A stretch of 64,000 nucleotides of DNA from positions 3,348,001 through 3,412,000 of the forward strand of contig NC_059542.1 in assembly GCF_905220415.1 (NCBI RefSeq), read 5' to 3'. Source of the DNA: Colias croceus (Eukaryota > Arthropoda > Insecta > Lepidoptera > Pieridae). Below are positions 55,201-61,186 of this stretch, piece by piece; positions within the stretch are counted from its first letter, which is position 1, and each line of letters starts with the position of its first letter. A program made the translations under genes and the position numbers. The notes under the pieces are model-generated. The model made no database searches and had not been told where the DNA came from. It saw nothing but the letters and a program-made list of their open reading frames with translations.

Positions 55201-58200
55201 CGCTAGAAACGTTCACACACGCACACGTACGCATCGAGTTTCGGCATTGTTCCAGTGAGTATATTACATTATAGGATAGTGTATTAGGTGACAGAAGTAT
55301 TTGCTTCACTCCAAACGAGATTCTAGTGTAATATAACCAGAACAGTCCAGGGTGGGGCGAACAGTTGCGTCTCACTGTACCGTTGGAAACGTTCACACAC
55401 GCACACGTACGCATCGAGTTTCGGCATTGTTCCAGTAATATATGATATGCATGATTATCTAAAGGATTATGTATGGGATACAAGCGGTATCGGTTCTACT
55501 TTATACGAGTTTCTAGTGCTAAATTACAAGAACGGTTCGGTTTGTGGTGAACAGTTGCGTCTTACTATGCTGCTCGAATGCTTACGCATGTGCACGCATG
55601 CAAATGTTTGCTCTTCAGAGATCTTTGTTATACATTTTAAAGACACTAGATAATCTTGAAAGACAGCTGGATATGTAAATATAGGTACACATTAAAAGAT
55701 TCTTAAAAAACAGGATGTTCGAAAAAGAAGGTATTTTATAATTTTTATCCAACTGACCGAAGGCAGGTTTTTGTCCTATAAATAAGTGCTAGTATTTTTT
55801 AAATAAACAGTCTATTGACATTTATTTCAGTACACAATTACCTTTCTTATTCACATTAAAAACCATTTCCCAAAATATCATTTTAATAACTTATTTATAC
55901 TTACAGCGCGAGACAAAAACGAAAGGAAACTATACGGTTTCGCATTCGCGAGACTAATGGAAGCGAGCGGCGCTACGCTCAGAGATGGAGCGCACGAGTT
56001 GTATGTGTACAAGTGTGATGATCCTACCAAGTGAGTTATTGTATTTATGGGGGGTAGTTTAATATGCAATTTTTGTAGTTTTGCAAGGTCTTAAGATATG
56101 AATTGAAACAGTCGTTTCAACAATGTTCTTTGTATTTTTTGCCCCGCGAGACAGGCTGTGTGCGGGGTCCGCTGTCGTAATATTATGTACATTTAATAAC
56201 CTTCTTTTGGCAAATAAATATTATTTTATTAGATTTTTTAGGTATTTAAATCTGAATATATATTATTTTGGATAAGTTGATTTTTTCCTATGTAGATGAA
56301 GAATGTAAAATGATTTGTGTTCTTCTTATGTAAGAGGGCACGATTTGCTAACTTAATGCGATTTACCAATATTAGATATTTGTGAACAACGAATGCACTT
56401 GCTTGTCATTTTTAAAATAAATAGCCTTGTAAGTAAGAATACTTTACAGAGCGAAATATTTAATGCAATAATCCTAAAATTTATTTATAAACAGGTTAAT
56501 ATCAGCAAACTATCTCTCCCTACCGTCGTGTGCGACCGACTCTGTGCGTGCGAACGCAACCAACGGGCTCGTCACGTCGTTCCCGCGGAGTACCAAAGAG
56601 AACTGCACTATTAGTACCGTGTTGTGTTCTACTAAACTTACACAGAATGGTGAGAGCTTTTTTTTTAGGAAATTACATTTCTGTAGTGGCAGTAGATGTA
56701 GTTTTTATTTTGTTAGAATATTATGTCGTGCAAATCTCAATATTTTTGTTCCACTGGATGATTTATCTTGGTAAAATTTCAACTTGAATAAGAGTATCGT
56801 GATTTTTCTAAGTCTTTGTTGTGGTTTGACTTCTTTTAACAATTAAATAGTTTAAAGAAAGTAATGAATCTCACTTAAAATATGGCTAAGCTAAGGGACA
56901 CGGGAATTCACTTTACACTAAAAATAACATAAGATCTAATTTAATATGAAAAAAATAGGAATAGAGAAGCTTTATAATGATTTGTACTTCTTCAGAGGAT
57001 CTCCTAGCATTGTTACAATGGCGGGCTCACCCGGAAAAAGTGCAAGAAACATTACTGAGAGTGTTGCGGTTGGGCGACGGTCTCAGCTGTGAGGAACTTA
57101 TCAAGTTTTTAAGAGATGTGTTAGACGCACTGTTCGCTTTGTTTTCTACTGAAGATGGCAATAGGTACTTTAATTATCTCAAACTAAATTTTAATTAGCT
57201 CTTTAATTGGTAAACGTTTTATCATGCAGTCTCTTAAAATTAACATTCACGTTTTTTAAAACATATCATCAATATATAAATACTAGCTTTCCGCCCGCGG
57301 CTTCGCCCGCGTTTTAAAAGAAAAATCCGCATAGTTCCAGTTCCCGTGGGATTTCCGGGATGAAACCTATCCTATGTGTTAATCAAAGTTACCCTCTATA
57401 TGTGTGCTAAATTTCATTGTAATCGGTTCAGTAGTATTTGCGTGAAAGAGTAACAAACACACACACATCCTCACAAAATTTCGTATAGTAGGACTTATTA
57501 GATCTTGAAACATGTATTTATAATATAATTTATATTTAAAAACATCAAGCTAAAATCTATAATAAATTCATTGTTTTCCTTGCAGTACGCCTCATTCTGG
57601 AACCGTTTTTCTAGTCCTGGTGTCAATATGTAGTTTATTAGATGAAAGTCGATTTCAACACTTTAGACCTGTATTGGATGTGTATATTGAAGAGCATTTC
57701 TCAGCAGCTCTTGTTTACAAGTGAGTACATATTCATTAAAATTATTAAAAGGTTAAATTCACTTAAATTATAAATGAAATATGTCTGAACTTTATTTTGC
57801 ATATAACAACAAATATACTAAAGTAAGGTTACTAAACTTTATGATTCACGATTTTTGATGTTTTTCTTTTCGATTTCGACACTTAAAATAATTACCAAAT
57901 TTTTACCGTAAGTTACTATATGTATTTAAGAAAGAAACGAAAATTTGTATTTGTCTGAGCTTTAAGATTAATAAGTCTTAGTTGTCTCTGTAGACTTATT
58001 ACTAGCATACTACTGTAGATCATACTCTCGCATAATATAAATATACAGGGTTACTTGAAAAACACCAGCAACCTCGTAGGACAAGATAGCTAACATCATA
58101 AGTAACAACATTTGTTCTACGACTTTTGGCATAACGCAATAAATTATTTTTAAATGATTTTTTAAACTTTTATTGTACTCTCCTAACATTTGTAAGTCTA

Positions 58201-61025
58201 TGTTCTATTCATTATCGATGGTCGACGCGACATCCCCTCTCGTTCGCTTCTTGTTTACGTAATTTTTGGGTGGCGTAGAGTTTATAATATTCAAACGGAA
58301 AATTAAATGAATATTTATTTTTGTATGAAAATAAAATCTAACAAATTTTCAAAAGTCGTAGAACAAATGTTGTTGCTTATGATGTTAGCTATCTTGTCCT
58401 GCGAGGTTGCCGGTGTTTTACAAGTAACCCTGTATATTTCATAAAACTTTCCAGAGGCCTCCTCTCCTCCGTTCAACACTGCGCCGAATGGGCGGCCGGC
58501 GCAGAGGGCCAAGAACCAATACGCAAATGCCTACGTTCTCTCGGGGCCGTGTTCCGATTGGCTGTGCGCTCGCGCTGTTTGTTCGCGCGAGCCACTGGCG
58601 GACAGTATGAGGATAGCTTTAGACGGGATGTTAGGGCAGCGTTACACGCGCTAAAAGCACTGGCTCAACACCCGCATAGAGAGCACTTGGCGCCCGCGCA
58701 GGTAATTATTGTTAAGTTGATGAACGTTTTGTGCTGCCCCTGATGGACAGTATAAAGATAGCTTCAGACGGGATGTTAGGGCTGCGTTACACGCGCTGAA
58801 AGCACTGGCTCAACACCCGCATAGAGAGCACTTGGCGCCAGCCCAGGTAATTATTGAGTTGGTGGACAGTATGAAGATAGCTTTAGATGGGATGTTAGGG
58901 CTGCGTTACACGCGCTAAAAGCACTAGCTCAACACCCACATAGAGAGCACTTGACGCCTGCCCAGGCAACAGCTATAGGCACGCCCTTAACGGCTTGTCG
59001 TATATGTTGTGACTTGTGAGAGTGATACTGGGTACATTAAAACACATCTTGGCTGCATCAAACAATTAATATTATAATTTGCAGTTGTGTAATCTTGTCA
59101 ATGTTATCACAATTTTTATAATATTTAAAAAAGCATAAAACAGGATCACATGTAAAATGTAGTATAATTTAATTTTTGCATATTCTATTTGTTTGTTTCC
59201 TTTTTCTTTTCAATTACTAGGAATCGACATTTTTTAAGGTTGCCCTAATGACGTCATGGGCGAGCGTCGCCAAGGAGGTATCTTCAGCGCTAAGTCCCGT
59301 AGAAGCGGCTAGAATTTCGGCGGCCATGTTGGATGCATTCGCAGCGAACGTACCGGCGCCATTGGCTAGAGCCAGGTTGGCTGCGGCACAGGAGATATTG
59401 AAAGGGCCGTTGGGACAAGAACCGGGTAAGTTGGGAAAAAGTTCTTGTATTTCGTTATTATGTTTTACTTATTCCCATACAATCATGTTTATTATATGAA
59501 CATCTATCATATTTGTTCTGTATTTTTTGAAAAAAAAATTTATAAGACATATTTAGTAACTAATTTCCCAGTATTTGAATAAACTGATTAGGAACTGGTT
59601 AGGAACTATTTATTTATGGAATGTAATTTTTATAATATGTAGATGAATATGTAACTTAAAGATAAAAAGTCTGTTGTAGTTTAATAATTCTAAGGTTAAA
59701 AAATTACAAACGATTAATATAAATTCACTAAAAGACAACTCACTTTGATCTAATTTTCTACAGAAGCGAGAAATATAGTCCTAACAACCGCATGTCACCA
59801 CCTACGAGTGCACTTAGCACGACGCGACGAACTATCCCAATGTGCCGATATGTTAGGTGAACTTGTCACGTTACTATGGAAGAAAGAAGACCCTGACATT
59901 CCATTGGATGATGATGCACTGGATCCAGATGTAGATGTGCTCTGCTTGAACACACTGGACGTACTCGTTGAAACTGTACTGCATTTGATTGGCGGAAATT
60001 CGCCCGTACTTGTGAGTATATTTAGTGAAATAGTTGCATAGTGACGTCGTGGGTTACCATAAAATATCCATATCACGAAATTCGTGTTAATTAAGTGACA
60101 ATGAAGAAAAGTTATGGCGCGTTCAAAACATTAATTGGTGCACCATAATACCGCTCACACACATTCGCAAATGTTTTTTCCTTAAATTCTGGCAAACATT
60201 CGTAAATTTCGTTTTATAATTGCATGTTGGGGACTCGAGTAATATAAGATGGTCAGACTTTTTACTTGCAAAAGATTGACAGATTATGATTATGGAGAAA
60301 ACTTATTAAAATTTCTTCTAGGGATCTATGGTAGCTGGTTTACTAGGAGTGATGGAGTTACTAAAGCCAGCACATTATCAGAGATTATGGAGCCATCTCG
60401 CCCCACACCCGCATGATAGGAAACCGCTAAAGGACTTCCTGATGCGAGCGTTCCTTGTATTCCGACATTTGATTGAACAAGACGTGAGTATATGAATTGC
60501 TCTTATTTTTAGCTGACCAATTTCTATACTGATAACATCATTTGTTATGCGTGAGATAGAAGTATGTTGATAAAATATAGAAATTTTTACATTTCCACCT
60601 TTACTGCAAGTAGTCTTTGCGTTAAATTTAATTTAACATAACATTTAAATAAGAAAGTACTTAAGTACTATTTTTTACTTATTATAAAATTAGATAACCT
60701 TGTCATTTACCAAAATTATTATTTAACCCATTGAGCCCCAAGCGACCCGATCGGTCCCAGACACAATAGATTTTCTATTGTGTCTATGGTTCCGGGGCCT
60801 GAGTTACTACGTATTAAAAAATAAAATAAAAACTTATTTACTACGTATTATTTGCTATTAAAATAGCGGTATATCTTAATTTTAATATTTTTTTAGGTAT
60901 TCCCATCGGATTGGATGGTCCTGCGTGTGCAGAGTTGCAAAGTTTTGTTATCAGCGCTGCAAGATTTAGCTAAACCTCTACTCGAAAGATTCTTGGGAGA
61001 TGAACCACCGCAATTTGATTCACAA
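25229..61025 (+). CDS. spg: DOCK3/DOCK4-type guanine nucleotide exchange factor (sponge orthologue), 5' part
   Basis: Nineteen GT-AG exons join in one frame of 1,048 codons: 25229-25265, 25990-26073, 26552-26745, 27491-27639, 47262-47376, 49084-49365, 51018-51230, 52034-52133, 52371-52606, 52966-53125, 55907-56030, 56495-56649, 56996-57164, 57586-57720, 58455-58701, 59221-59425, 59764-60011, 60322-60483, 60897-61025. The protein starts MWIP, as DOCK3/4 do. An SH3 domain follows (about residues 12-65; ALYDY-like AVYNWKGD, GGWYRGF, GIFPASVV), then the linker with LTQDQ and LDWGN. The DHR-1/C2 domain (about 420-600) has FPDVIMPGDVRNDLYLTLE, GGKSTAKN and FRHCS. Helical repeats containing STKLTQN and PSDWMVLR come next. 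DOCK-B proteins are close to 2,000 residues, so about half is missing, including the DHR-2 GEF domain for Rac/Rap GTPases. The protein is expected to be cytosolic or membrane-recruited, where DHR-1 binds phosphoinositides and SH3 binds ELMO. The 19.6-kb intron 4 holds Inx3 on the other strand. Exons 10 and 15 have decayed tandem copies. DOCK1/myoblast city is less likely, given the MWIP start and DOCK3-like wording throughout. Confidence 0.93.
25990..26073 (+). CDS. spg: DOCK gene coding exon 2 (SH3, first half)
   Basis: After TTTTCAG the exon encodes AVYNWKGDVRSGLPLEIGE and ends before GTAAGT, inside the SH3 domain. Confidence 0.93.
26306..26486 (-). repeat. SINE-like element in DOCK intron 2, reverse orientation
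   Basis: It begins with the inverted tail AGCTTTCCACCCGCAGCTTC, then AAAAAGTAGCCTATG and a (CAGA)n run, and ends TTTATAATATTAAGTATG. It lacks the central part present in the copies at 22.7 and 50.8 kb, so it carries an internal deletion. Confidence 0.78.
26552..26745 (+). CDS. spg: DOCK gene coding exon 3 (SH3, second half)
   Basis: After ATGATAG the exon encodes GWYRGF and GIFPASVV, then a helical linker (REWARLWKKLYV) similar to DOCK3's LQEWASLWKQLYV. The donor is GTATGT. Confidence 0.93.
27491..27639 (+). CDS. spg: DOCK gene coding exon 4
   Basis: After GTTTCAG the exon encodes VMRELLSGRRALLTGTLTQD and ends KLDWGN(R) before GTAAGT. It precedes the 19.6-kb intron. Confidence 0.93.
27640..28245. 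other. DOCK intron 4, left end
   Basis: AT-rich sequence between DOCK exon 4 and the 3' end of Inx3. It holds a small MITE (listed separately) and no coding exon. Confidence 0.6.
27888..27999. mobile_element. Small MITE with 16-bp inverted ends
   Basis: The left end GAAGTGGAACTTCTTT is mirrored by the right end AAAGAAGTTTCACTTC. There are 112 bp in total and no ORF. The flanks GATCGTGTGTGCCTAACACA and ACGCGATCTTGAA suggest the true ends may lie slightly further out. The TIR resembles that of 16,135-16,275. Confidence 0.55.
28246..29689 (-). other. Inx3: Likely Inx3 3' UTR
   Basis: AT-rich non-coding sequence follows the Inx3 stop. AATAAA signals on the minus strand occur at 28,473-28,468 and 28,251-28,246, implying a 3' UTR of about 1.2-1.4 kb. 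The real cleavage site is unknown. Confidence 0.45.
29690..29875 (-). CDS. Inx3: Inx3 coding exon 8 with stop
   Basis: VGDFLLLHLLGQNMSLRVFG, the Inx3-like NPPSAPSTIEM and the terminal KETET are followed by TAA at 29,692-29,690. Confidence 0.95.
   Translation of the reverse strand, partial: VGDFLLLHLLGQNMSLRVFGEVLDELARRLHFGSNPPSAPSTIEMAPIYPDIDKFSKETET
29690..37161 (-). CDS. Inx3: Innexin 3 gap-junction protein, complete, 8 coding exons
   Basis: Exons 37161-36999, 31897-31701, 31426-31304, 30824-30729, 30631-30521, 30394-30258, 30133-29986 and 29875-29690 join by GT-AG sites into 386 codons plus TAA. Drosophila Inx3 is 395 residues. The protein has the innexin plan: four membrane spans (about residues 36-54, 108-126, 180-202 and 270-298) and paired extracellular cysteines (C60/C75 in loop 1; C240/C258 in loop 2). 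It also has the family signature YYQWVPFMLFFQ. The start MAIFGMASAVAGFVKVRYL, the segment NNLIGDPISCINDGVIP and the terminal KETET are Inx3-specific rather than Inx1 or Inx2. Innexins form hexameric hemichannels in the plasma membrane that dock into gap junctions. Inx3 is known to pair with other innexins in epithelia. The gene lies wholly inside DOCK intron 4, antisense to it. Its own intron 1 (5.1 kb within the CDS) carries a long hairpin. The ATG follows a short leader after a good acceptor at 37,186. Confidence 0.96.
29986..30133 (-). CDS. Inx3: Inx3 coding exon 7
   Basis: LIILSVVSGLALVYSAAVIL completes span 4, and PSTRETILKRRFRF starts the cytoplasmic tail. The donor is GTATGC. Confidence 0.95.
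30258..30394 (-). CDS. Inx3: Inx3 coding exon 6
   Basis: The exon encodes FPRVTKCTFHKFGASG and KHDSLCVLALNILNEKIF, with the loop-2 cysteines C240 and C258, and the start of span 4. The donor is GTAAGT. Confidence 0.95.
30521..30631 (-). CDS. Inx3: Inx3 coding exon 5
   Basis: VGNIFFLDTFLGGAFLTYGT and DVVKFSNMNQEDRTDPM belong to extracellular loop 2. It has 37 codons. The donor is GTAAGC. Confidence 0.95.
30729..30824 (-). CDS. Inx3: Inx3 coding exon 4
   Basis: The exon encodes the end of the cytoplasmic loop and span 3 (YSFGYFFCEVLNFVNA). It has 32 codons. The donor is GTAAGT. Confidence 0.95.
31304..31426 (-). CDS. Inx3: Inx3 coding exon 3
   Basis: GVLFYLPHWIWKNWEEGKVR and the cytoplasmic loop follow. 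The exon has 41 codons, phase 0 at both ends. The donor is GTAAAC. Confidence 0.95.
31701..31897 (-). CDS. Inx3: Inx3 coding exon 2
   Basis: The exon encodes the first extracellular loop with C60 and C75 (DPISCINDG, NTYCWITYT) and the YYQWVPFMLFFQ start of span 2. The donor is GTAAGA. Confidence 0.96.
33341..34190. repeat. Long inverted repeat, two 310-bp arms
   Basis: The left arm (33,341-33,650) starts GGGCCTTTAGACAAACGTAC. The right arm (33,881-34,190) is its reverse complement with few differences (for example GTACGTTTGTCTAAGGCCC, one T fewer). The 230-bp spacer contains a diverged same-direction copy of the left arm (CACCCTACCAACGACAACGA against CACACTACCAACGACGCAGA). It has no transposase-like ORF. 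It could be a foldback transposon or a local inverted duplication, and if transcribed it would form a long RNA hairpin. Confidence 0.85.
34203..34221. repeat. Short (ATGGT)n microsatellite
   Basis: Three to four ATGGT units lie just outside the right arm of the inverted repeat. Confidence 0.6.
35493..35537. repeat. 31-bp near-perfect palindrome flanked by GCAGAGG repeats
   Basis: Positions 35,500-35,530 read CACATGAGTAGAAAG, one T, then its exact reverse complement. The 7-bp GCAGAGG stands directly on both sides (35,493-35,499 and 35,531-35,537). Confidence 0.85.
36999..37161 (-). CDS. Inx3: Inx3 coding exon 1
   Basis: The exon encodes residues 1-54 plus one base: the cytoplasmic start and first membrane span (SAIMFLCCILVTANNLI). 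The donor is GTGAGT. The exon probably extends 24 nt upstream as 5' UTR to an acceptor TTTCAG at 37,186. Confidence 0.95.
38521..38720. promoter_or_regulatory. GC-rich patch with an 18-C run
   Basis: This GC-rich island includes C18 at 38,591-38,608 and, on the minus strand, an initiator-like CATCAGTCTG near 38,625. It could be an alternative Inx3 promoter or an enhancer. No coding sequence was found. Confidence 0.3.
40980..41137 (-). repeat. Degraded dispersed lepidopteran element
   Basis: CCTTCCTCGATAAATGGGCT, AATCGGACCAGTAGTTCCTG and TTTTATAATATTAGTATAG are familiar pieces of moth/butterfly retroelements. The GC-rich tail is lost. Confidence 0.55.
42784..42853 (-). other. Inx3: Predicted Inx3 5' UTR exon
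   Basis: A 70-nt exon is predicted from initiator CGCAGTTG (A at 42,853) to a strong donor AAAAG|GTAAGT (42,783-42,778). It would splice to the acceptor TTTCAG at 37,186, just before the Inx3 ATG. This is inference from signals only. Confidence 0.45.
42853..42890 (-). promoter_or_regulatory. Inx3: Candidate Inx3 core promoter
   Basis: On the minus strand TATAAT (42,882-42,877) lies 29 bp upstream of the initiator-like GCAGTT. The GC-rich surroundings (about 42,680-43,150) fit an insect promoter. Confidence 0.45.
42891..47261. other. DOCK intron 4, right part
   Basis: After a GC-richer segment to about 43,150, which may be part of the Inx3 promoter region, the DNA is AT-rich and non-coding. 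It holds one dispersed repeat at 43.93-44.25 kb. No exon was recognised. Confidence 0.5.
43929..44253 (+). repeat. Short interspersed element with (TCTG)n
   Basis: The head CTATACATATAATAAATCTG is followed by GGGTCAATTCTGTACATTGA and a TCTG microsatellite (about 44,050-44,075). The core is GATTTCGATGAAACTTGGTA, and the tail GAGTCGCGGGCGGAAGCTAG. It is closely similar to the element at 61.03 kb, so the family was recently active. Confidence 0.82.
47262..47376 (+). CDS. spg: DOCK gene coding exon 5
   Basis: After TTTGCAG the exon encodes LGLELVPR and EESSLVELYMVHVESAERA, matching DOCK3's LGLDLVPRKD and SVSDLYKMHL. It ends before GTGAGT. Confidence 0.92.
47377..49083. other. spg: DOCK intron 5
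   Basis: 1.7 kb of AT-rich non-coding DNA. No repeat or exon was recognised. Confidence 0.7.
49084..49365 (+). CDS. spg: DOCK gene coding exon 6
   Basis: This exon of 94 codons starts with a Gly/Ser/Thr-rich insert. It then reads HYLMCSMRDFGHTAGGDEAE and LSERFRVRIARDG, typical of the DOCK linker before DHR-1. The donor is GTGAGT. Confidence 0.92.
50010..50182 (+). repeat. SINE-like element in DOCK intron 6
   Basis: TTATAAAGAGGAAAGGTTTG, TTCACGCATTAACTACTGGA, AACATAGGCTACCTTTTATT and the tail GGGCGAAGCCGGGGCGGACC. It matches 61,511-61,695. Confidence 0.82.
50762..50993 (-). repeat. SINE-like element just before DOCK exon 7
   Basis: It begins TAGGTTTCCGCCCGCGGCTT and ends TTTATAACATTTGTATGG. 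It is nearly the same as the 22.7-kb copy. Confidence 0.82.
51018..51230 (+). CDS. spg: DOCK gene coding exon 7
   Basis: DLSATDLSRELWLVAWVVRV and RRPLGAGVLPL match DOCK3's DLSSKDMKRDLYIVAHVIRI and RRPYGCAVLSI. The acceptor TATCCAG lies about 25 bp after a SINE-like element. The donor is GTGGGT. Confidence 0.92.
51231..52033. other. spg: DOCK intron 7
   Basis: 0.8 kb of AT-rich non-coding DNA. Nothing was recognised. Confidence 0.7.
52034..52133 (+). CDS. spg: DOCK gene coding exon 8
   Basis: VYQCEEKDFHQLHDMLIRK precedes the DHR-1 domain. The acceptor is AATTTCAG, and the donor GTATTT is weaker than its neighbours'. Confidence 0.9.
52371..52606 (+). CDS. spg: DOCK gene coding exon 9 (DHR-1 start)
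   Basis: The exon encodes GFPDVIMPGDVRNDLYLTLE, ERGGKSTAKN and TVSVHDSTGLVIS, the hallmark start of the DHR-1/C2 domain. The donor is GTAAGT. Confidence 0.95.
52607..52965. other. spg: DOCK intron 9
   Basis: A short AT-rich intron with no other feature. Confidence 0.75.
52966..53125 (+). CDS. spg: DOCK gene coding exon 10 (DHR-1, copied downstream)
   Basis: DCVWGASGIGSTSYESLVLY, NNSPAWGEQLRLTVPLE and VRIEFRHCS match DOCK3's LYHSNSPRWGEI and LRFEFRHCS. Six decayed copies of this exon follow in the intron. Confidence 0.94.
53275..54711. mobile_element. piggyBac-like (TTAA) insertion, 1.44 kb, non-autonomous
   Basis: The insertion interrupts exon-10 copy 2. The ends are CCCTTAATTTGGCACC at 53,275 and, inverted, TACCAAATTAAGGG to 54,707, followed by TTAA. 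CCC...GGG ends with TTAA at one side are typical of piggyBac elements. On the left the flank is GTAC, so the target duplication is imperfect. Subterminal copies of GTCCGTCACAGCGGAC and its variants occur near both ends. It carries only a remnant ORF. Confidence 0.62.
53715..54195 (-). pseudogene. Remnant of a transposase N-terminus
   Basis: The minus strand has a 95-codon frame with SEISDSETQLHEA and DEELHSEYSDRPADDQ. After a frame change come basic (RKPPTLKAKRPKKQKNS) and acidic (EEGEEDDYIDMPEDD) stretches. Acidic, Ser-rich N-termini like this occur in piggyBac transposases. The catalytic DDD domain is absent, so it could not be active. The family call rests mostly on the element's ends. Confidence 0.4.
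55611..55906. other. spg: DOCK intron 10, right end
   Basis: AT-rich sequence up to the exon 11 acceptor. No feature was seen. Confidence 0.6.
55907..56030 (+). CDS. spg: DOCK gene coding exon 11 (DHR-1)
   Basis: RDKNERKLYGFAFARLME and LRDGAHELYVYKCDDPT match DOCK3's KDKGEKKLFGFAFSTLM and HELYVYKCDE. The donor is GTGAGT. Confidence 0.95.
56031..56494. other. spg: DOCK intron 11
   Basis: AT-rich, with nothing recognised. The ATTTATAAACAG acceptor lies at its end. Confidence 0.7.
56495..56649 (+). CDS. spg: DOCK gene coding exon 12
   Basis: LISANYLSLPS, PRSTKENCTISTVLCSTKLT and QN mark the end of DHR-1 and the start of the helical region. The donor is GTGAGA. Confidence 0.94.
56650..56995. 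other. spg: DOCK intron 12
   Basis: A short AT-rich intron with no other feature. Confidence 0.7.
56996..57164 (+). CDS. spg: DOCK gene coding exon 13
   Basis: EDLLALLQWRAHPEKVQETL and CEELIKFLRDVLDALFALFS match DOCK3's VDLLALLKWKAFPDRI and EEIVKFLQDILDTLF. Confidence 0.94.
57285..57490 (-). repeat. SINE-like element in DOCK intron 13
   Basis: The inverted tail AGCTTTCCGCCCGCGGCTTC is followed by TTCCCGTGGGATTTCCGGGA, TTCATTGTAATCGGTTCAGT and a (CA)n stretch. Confidence 0.78.
57586..57720 (+). CDS. spg: DOCK gene coding exon 14
   Basis: HFRPVLDVYIEEHFSAALVY matches DOCK3's HFRPVMDTYIQKHFAGALAY. The donor is GTGAGT. Confidence 0.94.
58046..58432. mobile_element. MITE with 82-bp inverted repeats and TA duplication
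   Basis: The left arm (58,046-58,127) begins CAGGGTTACTTGAAAAACAC. The right arm (58,351-58,432) is its reverse complement, ending AAGTAACCCTG. TA flanks both sides (58,044-45 and 58,433-34). The 387-bp element has no ORF. A TA target fits Tc1/mariner-like transposition. It ends 20 bp before the exon 15 start. Confidence 0.85.
58455..58701 (+). CDS. spg: DOCK gene coding exon 15 (partly copied downstream)
   Basis: VRSRCLFARATGGQYEDSFR matches DOCK3's VQSRILYSRATCGMEEEQFR. The acceptor CTTTCCAG is 20 bp from the end of a MITE. Two partial copies of the 3' half of this exon follow. Confidence 0.92.
58747..58965 (+). repeat. spg: Two partial tandem copies of DOCK exon 15
   Basis: Copy 1 (about 58,747-58,846) and copy 2 (about 58,865-58,965) repeat the 3' part of exon 15 (QY(E/K)DSFRRDVRAALHALKA and HREHLAPAQ). 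Copy 1 keeps the frame and a GTAATT donor like the real exon. Copy 2 has R-to-W, A-to-T and donor GC changes. Neither has a strong acceptor: both start mid-exon after GGACAG. Confidence 0.88.
58966..59220. other. spg: DOCK intron 15, right end
   Basis: AT-rich sequence up to acceptor ATTACTAG. No feature was seen. Confidence 0.6.
59221..59425 (+). CDS. spg: DOCK gene coding exon 16
   Basis: FKVALMTSWASVAKEVSSAL and AAMLDAFAANVPAPLARARL follow acceptor ATTACTAG. The exon ends before GTAAGT and is Ala-rich relative to vertebrate DOCK3. Confidence 0.9.
59426..59763. other. spg: DOCK intron 16
   Basis: AT-rich intron, with nothing recognised. Confidence 0.7.
59764..60011 (+). CDS. spg: DOCK gene coding exon 17
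   Basis: ARNIVLTTACHHLRVHLARR and LNTLDVLVETVLHLIG match DOCK3's RRILLPVVLHHIHLHLRQQ and SLLDVLLQTLLTIM. Confidence 0.93.
60012..60321. other. spg: DOCK intron 17
   Basis: Short intron with no other feature. Confidence 0.7.
60322..60483 (+). CDS. spg: DOCK gene coding exon 18
   Basis: MVAGLLGVMELLKPAHYQRL and KDFLMRAFLVFRHLIEQD match DOCK3's CLLSLLRQMCDTHFQHLL and KEFLLKIFCVFRNLM. Confidence 0.93.
60728..60820. repeat. Small palindromic repeat in DOCK intron 18
   Basis: AGACACAATAGA, TTT, TCTATTGTGTCT (60,759-60,785) forms a 12-bp stem. It lies inside a GC-richer segment with outer GAGCCCC and GGGGCCTGAG. It is probably a tiny MITE remnant. Confidence 0.55.
60897..61025 (+). CDS. spg: DOCK gene coding exon 19, last one visible
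   Basis: VFPSDWMVLRVQSCKVLLSA matches DOCK3's VFPRDWMVMRLLTSNIIVTT. It ends PPQFDSQ before GTTAGT. The next expected segment (V/LWNSYF-like) was not found before 64,000. Confidence 0.9.
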
Positions 61026-61027
61026 GT

Positions 61028-61153
61028 TAGTATATCTATACATATAATAAATCTGTAGAAGGGTCAATTCTGTACATTGAAAATATAGAAAAAATAAATA
61101 CCAGGGAGTGTTACTGGATCGATACCAAACCCAAATATGTGATTAAAAAAATT

Positions 61154-61186
<33 letters not shown>

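Larger units (their letters stand above)
53126..55610 (+). repeat. spg: Tandem array of decayed copies of DOCK exon 10
   Basis: Six copies follow the real exon. Copy 2 (53,160-53,274 plus 54,712-54,735) is split by a transposon. Copies 3-5 (ends at 54,908, 55,081 and 55,254) are nearly identical at a 173-bp period. Copy 6 is about 55,283-55,434 and copy 7 about 55,465-55,610. Copies 2-5 lack the exon's 5' end and acceptor, and carry a stop (ANSIGSTSCKFLVLRTV, then TGA), but keep the donor GTGAGT. Copy 6 has lost the donor (GTAATA). Copy 7 is full-length and open (DYVWDTSGIGSTLYEFLVL) but diverges before the FRHCS end. They look non-functional, though copy 7 might once have been an alternative exon. 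Confidence 0.9.

Noticed and set aside
54772..55483. Minus-strand ORFs repeating MHEVEPILLAPHILSYNV
   Set aside because: They are antisense shadows of the repeated DOCK exon 10 copies. The repetition comes from the DNA array, not from a repeat protein.
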